From NCBI RefSeq assembly GCF_020042345.1, contig NZ_CP083387.1, positions 434,001 through 498,000 of the forward strand: DNA of 64,000 nt, read 5' to 3'. Shown here one piece after another: positions 1-8,078 of this stretch (positions are counted from its first letter, which is position 1; each line of letters starts with the position of its first letter). A program made the translations under genes and the position numbers. The DNA is from Arachidicoccus terrestris (GTDB lineage: Bacteria > Bacteroidota > Bacteroidia > Chitinophagales > Chitinophagaceae). The notes under the pieces are model-generated. The model ran no database searches. It was not told where the DNA came from and saw nothing but the letters and a program-made list of their open reading frames with translations.

Positions 1-1
1 C

Positions 2-160
2 GAAAGGATAGACGCCATTCATAAAATCTATCAAGGAATGCAGGATAAATATGATTTTGCGTGTCAGTTTTATAATGAGGCCAGTATGCTGATTATTCAG
101 CGAATGAGAGAAAAGGCAGATGTAGGGACGCTCAGGAATCTATATGATATCGAACCTTAG
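2..160 (+). CDS. C-terminal fragment of a conjugation-module protein (partial)
   Basis: The reading frame is open from the left window edge to TAG at 158-160 and gives 52 residues, charged and apparently helical, ending NLYDIEP. It lies 65 bp upstream of the TerB/TraI-like gene in the same orientation, so it is probably the last part of a small tra-module gene sitting between the TraG ATPase and TraJ. The family cannot be named from this fragment. The start lies outside the window. Confidence 0.5.
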   Translation, partial: ERIDAIHKIYQGMQDKYDFACQFYNEASMLIIQRMREKADVGTLRNLYDIEP

Positions 161-225
161 GGCTAAACCATGTCAAGGTAGCGCTCTAACCTAAATATTA
201 AAAAGTATTCAAAAGGGGGGTAATA

Positions 226-873
226 ATGAATCGAAAATACTGGCTAATAATCTTGATGACAATTTACACAGCTTTTTTAGGAATGAACAAGCTCAAGGCT
301 CAGGATCAGGAGGTAAAGCAGTTGCTGCTGGATGTGGAGAAGTTAGCGCAGTTTAAAAAGATCCTATCGGATATGAAGTCCGCCTATACGGTGGTGATGA
401 GGGGGTATACGACGGTTCGGGATATTTCAAAAGGGGATTTTAACCTCCATAAGGTATTTCTGGACGGGCTGATGGCGGTGAGTCCGGTTGTCAGAAATTA
501 TAAGAAGACAGCGGATATTGTTTCCATGCAGCTCAATACCCTCCGGGAATATAAAGCCGCTTTTAACCGCTTTAAAGCAAGCAACATGTTTCAGCCGGAT
601 GAAGTCCTTTATATAGGTCGGGTCTATAATAATCTGCTGGATGCCAGCCTTAAAAACCTGAGTGACCTGACGACGGTCGTAACGGCCGGGCGACTCCGGA
701 TGTCAGACGCGGAAAGGCTTTCAGTCATCGACCGGCTCTATGATGACAGTTTGGATAAGCTCAGTTTTCTGAGATCCTTTAATAACAATACATCGGTGCT
801 GGCGCTGCAAAGGCGAAGGCAGTTAAGGGAAGTGAGGACGGTGGAAGGACTGTATGGGCGTTCTAATCCATAG
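226..873 (+). CDS. TerB/TraI-like conjugative transfer protein, exported
   Basis: This 215-residue protein has an N-terminal signal peptide (hydrophobic residues 6-20, cleavage near Ala25-Gln26) followed by an almost wholly helical body. Proteins of this size and type sit directly before traJ in Bacteroidota conjugative elements and are annotated either as TraI or as TerB-family tellurite resistance proteins; the latter name reflects remote similarity, not shown function. It is probably a periplasmic component of the mating apparatus. It is followed by the repeat-bearing leader of traJ. The assignment rests on position, length and overall pattern rather than on a catalytic motif. Confidence 0.7.
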   Translation: MNRKYWLIILMTIYTAFLGMNKLKAQDQEVKQLLLDVEKLAQFKKILSDMKSAYTVVMRGYTTVRDISKGDFNLHKVFLDGLMAVSPVVRNYKKTADIVSMQLNTLREYKAAFNRFKASNMFQPDEVLYIGRVYNNLLDASLKNLSDLTTVVTAGRLRMSDAERLSVIDRLYDDSLDKLSFLRSFNNNTSVLALQRRRQLREVRTVEGLYGRSNP

Positions 874-888
874 CATTCGATGAATGCG

Positions 889-918
889 TAAATACTTATA
901 AGCACTTAAAAATACTTC
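889..918 (+). repeat. 10-bp periodic TAAG leader repeat before traJ
   Basis: Three consecutive 10-bp units (TAAATACTTA, TAAGCACTTA, AAAATACTTC) run directly up to the traJ ATG at 920. The same type of periodic AT-rich block precedes traK, traM, the gene at 5603 and the integrase operon. Confidence 0.6.
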
Positions 919-919
919 T

Positions 920-2173
920 ATGAATATAAGCCGTATTCGGGCCATTGCCATAATGGTTCTGGGGATCGCTGTCCCCAATTTACTGCTGGCGCAGGACGGA
1001 AGCAGTTCCCTGGCTGGGGATATCCAGGGGCTGCACGCCGTCCTGGACCAGCTCTATAACAAGATGATGCCGATGTGCAGTCAGCTGATCGGGGTTGGCC
1101 GGGCCATCGCCGCTTTCGCGGCGCTCTGGTATATCGCGCAGCGGGTCTGGCGCCATATTGCCAGCGCGGAGTCGGTGGACTTCTATCCCCTTTTGCGCCC
1201 TTTCGTGATCGGCTTCGCGATCCTGGTATTCCCGGCGGTGATCGCCATGATCAACGGCGTACTGAAACCCACGGTCACCGGAACGGCAGGTATGGTAACG
1301 GGCAGTGACGCCGCGGTAGCGGCGCTTTTAAAACAAAAAGAAGAAGCAGTGAAACAAACCGATGCCTGGCAGATGTACGTCGGCCAGGCGGGTGATGGCG
1401 ATAGGGACCGTTGGTATCAGTATACGCATCCGGGCGAAGAACCCGCCAGCGAGGGCATGTTTGAAGGGATCGGCAACGATATCCGCTTCGCGATGGCGAA
1501 GGCTTCTTATAATTTCAGGAACTCCGTCAAGGAATGGATGAGCGAAGTCCTGCAGGTGCTGTTCGCCGCAGCCTCCTTATGCATCAATACCATACGGACC
1601 TTTAATCTGATCATTCTGGCCATCCTGGGCCCCTTGGTATTCGGGCTCGGCGTTTTTGACGGCTTCCAGCATACGATCCGTCACTGGCTGGCCCGGTATA
1701 TCAACGTGTTTTTATGGCTGCCGGTAGCCAATATTTTCGGGGCCGTGATCGGCAAGATCCAGGAAAACATGCTCAGGATCGACCTTGCGCAGGTGCAGTC
1801 ATCAGGCGACACCTTTTTCAGCTCGACGGATATGGGCTATCTGATCTTTATGATCATCGGCATCATCGGCTATTTCACGGTGCCTTCCATCGCAGGTCAT
1901 ATCATGCATGTGGGCGGCGGAGACGCCATCGGCAGCAAGGCCACCGCGCTGGCAGGCGGTATCGCGGGTGGCGCCGTAGCGGGCGCCATGACCGGAGGAG
2001 CGGCGGGCATATCCGTCGCGGGTACAGCCGCCAGAAACATCGCCGGCGCTACCGGGCATTTTGACTCGGGTTATCACCAGGGATCTTCCGGCGGCGGTGT
2101 GGCGGCAAAAGCGGGCCGGGCTTACGGCCGGGCTACTCATTATATGAAAAACAAGCTAAACGGTAATCCATAA
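920..2173 (+). CDS. traJ: Conjugative transposon protein TraJ (TrbL/VirB6-like)
   Basis: This 417-residue polytopic inner-membrane protein belongs to the mating-pair channel. It has a signal-like N-terminus (cleavage near Ala24-Gln25) and hydrophobic segments around residues 58-73, 91-111, 208-222, 228-243, 255-275 and 303-325. A Gly/Ala-rich C-terminal tail follows (about residues 333-405), as is common in TrbL/VirB6 and CTnDOT TraJ proteins. The order TraI-like, TraJ, TraK, small TM protein, TraM, TraN matches the CTnDOT-type tra operon. GC content is visibly higher here than in the DUF262 cargo downstream. Confidence 0.9.
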   Translation: MNISRIRAIAIMVLGIAVPNLLLAQDGSSSLAGDIQGLHAVLDQLYNKMMPMCSQLIGVGRAIAAFAALWYIAQRVWRHIASAESVDFYPLLRPFVIGFAILVFPAVIAMINGVLKPTVTGTAGMVTGSDAAVAALLKQKEEAVKQTDAWQMYVGQAGDGDRDRWYQYTHPGEEPASEGMFEGIGNDIRFAMAKASYNFRNSVKEWMSEVLQVLFAAASLCINTIRTFNLIILAILGPLVFGLGVFDGFQHTIRHWLARYINVFLWLPVANIFGAVIGKIQENMLRIDLAQVQSSGDTFFSSTDMGYLIFMIIGIIGYFTVPSIAGHIMHVGGGDAIGSKATALAGGIAGGAVAGAMTGGAAGISVAGTAARNIAGATGHFDSGYHQGSSGGGVAAKAGRAYGRATHYMKNKLNGNP

Positions 2174-2220
2174 GTGAGTGTAAGTATATGGAAATGTTTA
2201 TAAGCATTTATAAGTCATTA
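2171..2220 (+). repeat. 10-bp periodic TAAG leader repeat before traK
   Basis: TAAG occurs at 2171, 2181, 2201 and 2211, exactly 10 or 20 bp apart, and the block ends just before the traK start. Units include TAAGTGAGTG, TAAGTATATG, TAAGCATTTA and TAAGTCATTA. This is the clearest of the tra leader copies. Confidence 0.65.
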
Positions 2221-2237
2221 AAACATTGACCCAGTCT

Positions 2238-2855
2238 ATGTTCCAGAAAATGAAAAATATTGATAGCGCATTCAGGTATGTTCGGCTGTTTACAATCATC
2301 ATCGTTATCGGCAGTTTGTTGCTGGACGGCGTTGTCTTTTTTAAAAGTTATCAGCTGTCGGCTTCCTCACAAAGTAAAATCTATGTACTGGCCAGCGGCA
2401 AGGCGATCGAAGCCTTCGGATCGGTCAGAAAAGACAATCTCGGCGTAGAAGCCAGAGATCATATCAAAAGGTTCCACGAATACTTCTTTACCCTCGCCCC
2501 GGATGACGATCAGATCAGGATGGGCATTCAAAAGGCGTTATACATGGCGGACGGCTCCGCCAGAAACATCTATAGTAGCCTTCAGGAGAACAATTATTAC
2601 GCGCAGCTGATTTCCGGAAATGTCAGCCAGGAAGTGATGATCGACAGCGTGCAGCTGAATTTAAACGCCTATCCCTATTACTTCCGGCTATATGGGAGCG
2701 AGAAGATCGTGCGGCCAGTGAGTACTACTTACAGAAGTCTTGTAACGGAAGGGTATCTCAGAGAAGTACCCCGCAGTGACAATAATCCGCACGGGCTATT
2801 GATCGAAAAATGGAGCATTTTAGAAAACAAAGATTTAAAAACGGTCGCCAGATGA
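2238..2855 (+). CDS. traK: Conjugative transposon protein TraK
   Basis: This protein of about 205 residues has a single N-terminal membrane anchor (about residues 16-34 from the ATG) and a periplasmic domain, the TraK/VirB8-like arrangement of CTnDOT-type systems. A TTG at 2226 would add four residues; the ATG at 2238 is preferred. The stop overlaps the ATG of the next gene as ATGA (2852-2855), suggesting translational coupling. Family assignment rests on length, topology, the FxxMKNIDSAF-type N-terminus and position between TraJ and TraM. Confidence 0.88.
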   Translation: MFQKMKNIDSAFRYVRLFTIIIVIGSLLLDGVVFFKSYQLSASSQSKIYVLASGKAIEAFGSVRKDNLGVEARDHIKRFHEYFFTLAPDDDQIRMGIQKALYMADGSARNIYSSLQENNYYAQLISGNVSQEVMIDSVQLNLNAYPYYFRLYGSEKIVRPVSTTYRSLVTEGYLREVPRSDNNPHGLLIEKWSILENKDLKTVAR

Positions 2856-3232
2856 TAAGAAACAAAAAAAGGAGGCGCCAGAAAATAATCAGTCAGATTT
2901 TTCAGAGGCTTGATTCAGCCACCCGCCGCAGACAGCACCAGATGGCAGAATATCTCAACCGGAAAACGGCAGGCTTCAGCCAGCGCAGATGGATTTGGCT
3001 CCTACTGCTGTTCTCAGGGCTCTTTGGCGCGGCGGCCTTGAAAGTTGGGCTCAACAGCATGAACAGGCCGTTTCAAGGCGGGAATTTTCAGCCGGGAGGC
3101 ATATCAATCCCAAAGCTCATTAGTGAGCGGCGGTTCATGGATAGTCTGGCAGGTTTTGAGCAGTGGCGTAGGAATCATTATAAGCATTTAGAAACAATTA
3201 AAAACGGGAGTCATGATAGACAAATCAAATAG
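2852..3232 (+). CDS. Small single-pass membrane protein, TraL-like
   Basis: From the ATG at 2852 this gives 126 residues: a strongly basic N-terminus, one transmembrane segment (WIWLLLLFSGLFGAAAL, about residues 44-60) and a hydrophilic tail. It occupies the traL position between traK and traM. An upstream in-frame ATG at 2810 lies inside traK and is unlikely to be used, because the ATGA overlap offers a coupled start. Its 3' end overlaps traM by 20 bp. The sequence is too divergent to claim TraL homology outright, so it is named by position and topology. Confidence 0.7.
   Translation: MIRNKKRRRQKIISQIFQRLDSATRRRQHQMAEYLNRKTAGFSQRRWIWLLLLFSGLFGAAALKVGLNSMNRPFQGGNFQPGGISIPKLISERRFMDSLAGFEQWRRNHYKHLETIKNGSHDRQIK
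3181..3205 (+). repeat. 10-bp periodic leader motif before traM
   Basis: TAAGCATTTA at 3181-3190 is followed by two more AT-rich 10-bp blocks (GAAACAATTA, AAAACGGGAG), and the traM ATG comes at 3213. The 10-mer TAAGCATTTA is identical to copies at 2201 and 5561. Here it lies inside the 3' end of the TraL-like gene. Confidence 0.5.
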
Positions 3233-4538
3233 TTCAAACAAATCAGGTGATATAAAAGATCTGAAGTCGATAAAAAAAGAGCGGCAAAGGAAATTTTTAA
3301 TCGTGCTTCCGTTGGTCGTCATTCCTTTTATGACGCTACTATTCTGGTCAACCGGTATTGTAGGCAGCGTGGACGCGCAGAGCGTGAAGGGCGCTGCTAA
3401 TAGAAAAAGCGGATTTAATTTTCAGCTACCTGTGGCGAGGCAGGCCAGTGACAGCAACTGGAATAAGATGCAGTATTACGAGAAGGCGGATAAGGATTCG
3501 GAGCGGATGCGGTCACTTATCAGAGCAGCTGAGGCTTCTGAGGTGGGTGAAACACAGGATATTTCGGGGATGGCCATGCCACTGGATCCAAAGGAAAAGG
3601 CAATCGAAGAGAAGATCGCAGCCATTCATAAACGCTTACAGGCACCTCCAACGGCTATGGATGACGTCAATCCTGAAAACTCTTCGTACGCCAATGAACT
3701 TCCAGATCCGCCGCCAGCGGAAAAGGCTGCGGCGCTCCGAAGAATCCGGGAGACGGCGCGATGGGCGGCGGGCGGCAGTTTGCCGGAAGAAATGGCTGGC
3801 GCAGAGGCTCTTGAAACGGCAAGTGTCGATCCCGAACTGGAAAAACTGGACGGGATGCTCACTAAAGTACTGGACATCCAACACCCGGAAAGGGTGAAGA
3901 AAGAAATACGGCAAAGGTCGGAGCAAAACAAAAAACTCGTGTACCCTGTCCGCAAAAAAGAACGTACCGTTACGGTGTCCTTATTGAACGGTCATCCGGA
4001 GCAAAAAAGAAGCGGCGGATTTTACGGGCTGAATGGCAGCGACCCGACGGACAGCACGTCTATTAGGATCAACACGATTCCGGCCGAAATCCCCGAGGAG
4101 CAGGTACTTGTCAACGGGGCTACAGTGAAGCTTCAGCTCCTGTCCGATGTCCATATCCATGGCGTCCCAGTAGCTAAAAATCAACCGCTCTATGGAGTTG
4201 CGGCGCTGAAAGGCGAAAGACTGGAGATTCTTGTCCATTCCATTGGATATCAGGGGCGGATCTTACCGGTGGCGCTCTCAGCCTATGATCTGGACGGACA
4301 ACAAGGGCTGTTTATTCCAGGTGCGATTTCCAGAGATATCGCCAAGCGCTCAGCTGGTCAGGCGGTGGAGACGCTGAATTTCGGGGCTTACGGGGCCACG
4401 CTGGGTGCTCAGGCGGCGAGCGCGGGCATACAGGCGGCTGGACGGCTGATCGGAAAGAAGGTACAACTGGTGAAAGTACGGGTTCGAAGCGGCTACCGGC
4501 TATGGCTGAAAGACCTGAATATCAAGGAGAACGAATAG
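3213..4538 (+). CDS. traM: Conjugative transposon protein TraM
   Basis: This 441-residue protein has a lysine-rich cytoplasmic N-terminus, one transmembrane segment (about residues 29-47, FLIVLPLVVIPFMTLLFW), a long low-complexity charged middle region, and a conserved C-terminal domain (about 290-441) rich in Gly and Val, ending in QLVKVRVRSGYRLWL. This is the layout of the Bacteroidota TraM family (VirB10-like). Its start overlaps the preceding gene by 20 bp. The palindrome array 4543-4673 begins five bases after its stop. Confidence 0.92.
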   Translation: MIDKSNSSNKSGDIKDLKSIKKERQRKFLIVLPLVVIPFMTLLFWSTGIVGSVDAQSVKGAANRKSGFNFQLPVARQASDSNWNKMQYYEKADKDSERMRSLIRAAEASEVGETQDISGMAMPLDPKEKAIEEKIAAIHKRLQAPPTAMDDVNPENSSYANELPDPPPAEKAAALRRIRETARWAAGGSLPEEMAGAEALETASVDPELEKLDGMLTKVLDIQHPERVKKEIRQRSEQNKKLVYPVRKKERTVTVSLLNGHPEQKRSGGFYGLNGSDPTDSTSIRINTIPAEIPEEQVLVNGATVKLQLLSDVHIHGVPVAKNQPLYGVAALKGERLEILVHSIGYQGRILPVALSAYDLDGQQGLFIPGAISRDIAKRSAGQAVETLNFGAYGATLGAQAASAGIQAAGRLIGKKVQLVKVRVRSGYRLWLKDLNIKENE

Positions 4539-4542
4539 AGCG

Positions 4543-4673
4543 TGTCTTATTGGATAACTACCCTGTCGTTTTGGACACATGTATTGTATTGTCCTGTCCT
4601 ATCGGATAAGCGGGATGTCTTACCGGACAACTTTTCCGTCTTATTGGACACATTGAATGTCTTCCCAGACACC
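4543..4673. repeat. Array of six TGTC-N6-GACA palindromes, 21-bp phased
   Basis: Imperfect to perfect copies of TGTC-N6-GA(C/T)A begin at 4543, 4564, 4595, 4616, 4637 and 4658. Spacings are 21, 31, 21, 21 and 21 bp, so every site falls on nearly the same helix face. The copies at 4564, 4616 and 4658 have both arms intact. The array fills the traM-traN gap. It resembles a multi-site operator or iteron set; the binding protein is unknown. Confidence 0.75.
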
Positions 4674-4713
4674 TGGGTTTGTAAAATTTCACTTAAACGA
4701 AAAATATAGAGCG

Positions 4714-5541
4714 ATGAGAAAATGGATTTTGATGACGGTGATCAGCATATTCGTAAGTGGCGGTTTATTCGCTCAGCGGGTAATAGCGCCTACGGCAGTG
4801 TCGCCGAGATGCCGGGTGGCGGTCGCGGTCAATAAGACCAGTAACATTATCTTCCCTTATGCCATACGAAGCGTGGACAGGGGAAGTGAGGGCGTGATCG
4901 CGCAAGTGGTTAAGGGATTCTCCAATATCCTGCAATTGAAGGCCGGGGATACGGCGTTTTCCGAGACCAATCTGACGGTGATTACTTCGGACGGTAAATT
5001 CTATTCTTTTCTGGTGGCCTACGCGGCAGACCCGAAGGTTCTGAACCTCTCTTTCAGAGGGCAAGGGGAAGCGTACGCGGACGGGCTGGCTCTCACGGAC
5101 GGCCATAACGAGCAGGCGCTTGAAAGGGACGCGGCGGGGATACTCCAGGCCGGCAATTTTTTACATAAGAGCATCGTCAGTCAAGGCATGCGGCTCCGGC
5201 TCGCCGGCATTTACCTGAAAGATGACCTGATGTGGTTCAGGCTGCGGCTCACGAATTATTCCGAGGTGGCTTTTGACCTGGACAACACGACGTTTTCAGC
5301 GGTGGATAAGAAACAGGCGAAAAGAACCGCCAGGCAAGAAATACGACTTTCACCGGTGTATTCGGAAGTGGTCGAGTCGGTAGAAGGAGGCCGTTATACG
5401 GATCTGATCCTGGCATTTAAGCCATTTACGCTATCCGGGGCTAAGCGATTAAAAGTACGTATAAACGACAAAACGGGCGGCAGACATCTGATTTTAACCC
5501 TTCCGTCCAGAAAGCTGCTCAGGGCGAGGACGCTTGAGTAG
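4714..5541 (+). CDS. traN: Conjugative transposon protein TraN (DUF4138-type)
   Basis: The protein is 275 residues from the ATG at 4714. This start is chosen because it puts a clean signal peptide first (MRKWILMTVISIFVSGGLFAQ, cleavage before Gln21); an upstream ATG at 4657 would begin inside the palindrome array. The mature part is beta-rich and matches the TraN/VirB9-like family that follows TraM in CTnDOT-type operons. TraO, TraP and TraQ do not follow; two unrelated paralogous genes come next instead. Confidence 0.85.
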   Translation: MRKWILMTVISIFVSGGLFAQRVIAPTAVSPRCRVAVAVNKTSNIIFPYAIRSVDRGSEGVIAQVVKGFSNILQLKAGDTAFSETNLTVITSDGKFYSFLVAYAADPKVLNLSFRGQGEAYADGLALTDGHNEQALERDAAGILQAGNFLHKSIVSQGMRLRLAGIYLKDDLMWFRLRLTNYSEVAFDLDNTTFSAVDKKQAKRTARQEIRLSPVYSEVVESVEGGRYTDLILAFKPFTLSGAKRLKVRINDKTGGRHLILTLPSRKLLRARTLE

Positions 5542-5560
5542 AAAACATACGACCAGCGGA

Positions 5561-5595
5561 TAAGCATTTACAACTATTTATAAGTAATTAAAAAC
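5561..5595 (+). repeat. 10-bp periodic TAAG leader repeat before the 5603 gene
   Basis: TAAGCATTTA (5561), CAACTATTTA (5571) and TAAGTAATTA (5581) form three contiguous 10-bp units followed by an A-rich stretch and ATG at 5603. The block matches the traK and traM leaders. Confidence 0.55.
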
Positions 5596-5602
5596 AGTAA
5601 AA

Positions 5603-6442
5603 ATGGAAAATGAAGTAGAGCAGTATCACGAAAGGCAATTTCAGCGTATCGGCATGCCGGAAGCCTATAACGACGCGCTAAGAGAACAGATGCGGCAGGG
5701 GAAGGAAGAACTTCATGTCAGGCTGGAAAAAGAGATCGACGGTGATAAGGTTGAAGCACTGATTTATCTTAAGAAATTACCGGCGCTGAATTCCTATGAG
5801 CTCAAACGTTTTGACCTTAGCTTACAACGCCCAGGTCAGAATGAAAACATTTCGCAGCGATTCTACCTAGGAGAACACCGGAAGATCTATAACGATGACG
5901 GCAAGCTGACGTACCGTCAGAACCGCTATACCCTAAAAGAGGCCTATAACCTACTCTCCGGTCGCCCCGTCTATAAACGCCTGGTCAGTCGTGACGGCGT
6001 TTCCTTTGAGGCCTGGGTAAAGATGAACCGGCAAAAGAAACTGGCGAACGGCAACCATGAGCTCAATTATTTTACCAAAAACTACGGCTATAAACTGGAA
6101 AATGTCCTGAAAGAGTATTCCATCAAGGAACTCAACTTACCGAAATACCTGGGTTATATGATGGAGTCCCTGAACCGGGGCAACCTGCAGCTGGCGACCT
6201 TTGTGCACAAAAACGGGGTGGAAGAGCAACTCTACATCTCCCCCGGCATTAGGACCGGATCGCTGCATGTCTACGATCAGGAGAAAAGGCTGATTCCGGT
6301 GAAAGCCTTAATAGAGCGTGGACTGATCTCAAGGGAGCTTGGGCAGAAGCTTGGACAAATTGAAAAAACGCGTCAAGAACAAAAGCAGGCACCTCAAACA
6401 GCGCAGAAACCAGATCAGAAAACCCGGCCCAAAATGGAGTAA
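5603..6442 (+). CDS. Mobile-element protein, DUF3945/DUF4099-like, first of a tandem pair
   Basis: This 279-residue soluble protein has no signal peptide or membrane segment. It contains YNLLSGRPV (about 117-125) and a later block RGNLQLATFVHKNGVEEQ with LYISPG. Both blocks recur in the next gene, so the two are paralogues. The C-terminal half, with its (L/M)xxRGxL...F and YISP pattern, recalls DUF3945/DUF4099-type proteins carried on Bacteroidota mobile elements. That link is from memory of the pattern and is only moderately sure. The Gln/Lys-rich tail (about 255-279) is low complexity. No enzymatic motif is visible. Confidence 0.6.
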   Translation: MENEVEQYHERQFQRIGMPEAYNDALREQMRQGKEELHVRLEKEIDGDKVEALIYLKKLPALNSYELKRFDLSLQRPGQNENISQRFYLGEHRKIYNDDGKLTYRQNRYTLKEAYNLLSGRPVYKRLVSRDGVSFEAWVKMNRQKKLANGNHELNYFTKNYGYKLENVLKEYSIKELNLPKYLGYMMESLNRGNLQLATFVHKNGVEEQLYISPGIRTGSLHVYDQEKRLIPVKALIERGLISRELGQKLGQIEKTRQEQKQAPQTAQKPDQKTRPKME

Positions 6443-6493
6443 CATTCAGGATATGTGCGTTCAAAAATCTTCTATCATCTTAAAAAGAGAAGT

Positions 6494-7315
6494 ATGACCA
6501 GTGAAGTGAATGTGGATGATTATCATAAAAACGAGTTTCGGCGCATCGGTATTGAAGAAGGGTTTGGAGAGCATGTACAAAAGCTGTTTTCTACCGGCAA
6601 CGATACAGTAGACTATAATTTTCAAAGAAAATTTGGCAGGGATCAATTGGAAGGAACGATCCGGTTTAAAAGAGACGAGCTGTTAAAGCGGTACGACATC
6701 AGCCATCTTGAGCTTCATTTACAAAAGGCCGACACCGTGGAAAAAATCGGTCAGCGCTTTTATTTTCAAAAACTAAGGGAAGTAGCGCAAAGGGACGGAT
6801 CGACAATAAAACATTCATTTAAAGTTACCGTGCAGGAAGGTTATAATCTTCTTTCGGGCCGGCCCGTGCGTAAACTTATGCTCGATAAAAATAACATGCA
6901 GATCGACAGTTGGATCCGGCTCAATTTCAAGGAGCTCTCTCCAATTTCACGTAACCACAAGCTTATAATAGAGCCCGTTGCAAGTTTTGACTTAAAAGAA
7001 GTCTTAAGAGAATATACCATATCAGAAAACCAGCATCATGCACTCATCAAAAGTCTGGAAAGAGGGGATCTTGCAATGACTACCTTTCTCAATAATAAAT
7101 CAGAAACAGAACGCCTATATATCTCTCCCGACACAAATATGTATTGCCTTAACCTATATACCCATGAACTTAGGCCGGTTTCCTTAAATGAACAAAAAGA
7201 GCTGGGGATAATACATCCCTCTCTTATCAAAAGGCTGGAGCAAATACCTTCCACAAGAGAACTTTTAAAGAAAATCACATCCCATACATTAAAGAGAACA
7301 CAAAAGATCGGGTGA
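6494..7315 (+). CDS. Paralogue of the 5603 gene
   Basis: From ATG at 6494 the product has 273 residues and aligns end to end with the preceding gene: YHKNEFRRIG versus YHERQFQRIG near the start, an identical YNLLSGRPV, RGDLAMTTF versus RGNLQLATF, and LYISPD versus LYISPG. A GTG 39 bp upstream is possible, but the ATG fits the paralogue alignment. There is only a 51-bp gap between the two genes. The stop is one base before the ATG of the next gene, so all are probably one transcript. Function unknown. Confidence 0.65.
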   Translation: MTSEVNVDDYHKNEFRRIGIEEGFGEHVQKLFSTGNDTVDYNFQRKFGRDQLEGTIRFKRDELLKRYDISHLELHLQKADTVEKIGQRFYFQKLREVAQRDGSTIKHSFKVTVQEGYNLLSGRPVRKLMLDKNNMQIDSWIRLNFKELSPISRNHKLIIEPVASFDLKEVLREYTISENQHHALIKSLERGDLAMTTFLNNKSETERLYISPDTNMYCLNLYTHELRPVSLNEQKELGIIHPSLIKRLEQIPSTRELLKKITSHTLKRTQKIG

Positions 7316-7316
7316 T

Positions 7317-7610
7317 ATGGAATCAGAAAACGTCAACCTATTCGCACTTATAGATAAAATGCAAAACGATTTTAGGGTCGGTCCTCTGCATATCAGTCTT
7401 ATGATGGCCATTCTACGGTTCATGAGAGAACAGCAAAAAGGAGATGTCATTACCGTTAAGGGGCAGGTATTGCGGGAGGCCTCGAAAATTGCCAGCAAGA
7501 GCGCTTATCATAAGTATATCTCGGAGCTGCATCATTACGGATATATCCGGTACGAGTCTCAAAGCGGCAGCAGGAAGGGAAGTCGTATATGTATAACGGA
7601 AGCATTTTAA
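7317..7610 (+). CDS. Small winged-helix-like protein of the element
   Basis: This 97-residue protein starts one base after the preceding stop. The segment from about residue 22 to 80 (HISLMMAILRFMREQ, then ASKIASKSAYHKYISELHHYGYIRYE) reads as a winged-helix DNA-binding fold, with the SAYHKYISEL helix as the likely recognition helix. It is probably a small regulator of the element. The function is inferred only from predicted fold and context. Confidence 0.6.
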   Translation: MESENVNLFALIDKMQNDFRVGPLHISLMMAILRFMREQQKGDVITVKGQVLREASKIASKSAYHKYISELHHYGYIRYESQSGSRKGSRICITEAF

Positions 7611-7642
7611 ATACCACATTTATCATTTAAAGGGGGCAAGGG

Positions 7643-7972
7643 ATGTATGAATACAAGTTCGAAGAGTTACCTCGTGCGATCGGCCTGTTGCACGAGAAGG
7701 TGGATCATATAGAGGTGCTGTTGGGAAAACTTAAACCCCAACAAGAGAAAGTCCCTGATCTGCTGACCATAGCGGAGGCGGCCGCTCTATTGGGTCTGGC
7801 AGTTCCTACGATATACGCCAAGGTCTGCCATAGAGAGATCCCCTTTTTCAAACAGGGCAAGCGGCTGTATTTTTCCAGGCGGGAGCTCCTGGAATGGATC
7901 CAGTCCGGTAAAAAGAAAACTTTCAAGGAGCTGAAAGAGGAGGCGGAAGGGTATTTTAAAAAGAGAAGGTGA
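7643..7972 (+). CDS. Excisionase-family helix-turn-helix protein
   Basis: This 109-residue protein has a short N-terminal helical region (about 1-30) and then an Xis/MerR-like DNA-binding domain (about 39-90: LLTIAEAAALLGLAVPTIYAKV, then FFKQGKRLYFSRRELLEWI). The layout is typical of helix-turn-helix domain (excisionase family) proteins in Bacteroidota integrative elements. It may act in excision or in regulating transfer. It is not next to the integrase, which lies 3.6 kb away on the other strand beside a second HTH protein. Confidence 0.75.
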   Translation: MYEYKFEELPRAIGLLHEKVDHIEVLLGKLKPQQEKVPDLLTIAEAAALLGLAVPTIYAKVCHREIPFFKQGKRLYFSRRELLEWIQSGKKKTFKELKEEAEGYFKKRR

Positions 7973-8078
7973 GCTACAATAACAACTATACAAAAATATT
8001 GAAGTAAAATCTAGTTTGAACAAAAAAATTGCTATATTACTACTTATAGCATTACCTTTATCTCACAAACACATACAT

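Noticed and set aside
1802-2140. 112-codon minus-strand frame inside traJ
   Set aside because: Composition and low complexity follow from the GC-rich Gly/Ala tail of TraJ in another frame; no start context or homology.
4543-4673. A coding repeat peptide in the traM-traN gap
   Set aside because: One frame gives heptad-like repeats (VLLDN, VVLDT and similar), but it is interrupted by the 31-bp spacing and stop codons; the DNA dyads explain the pattern better.
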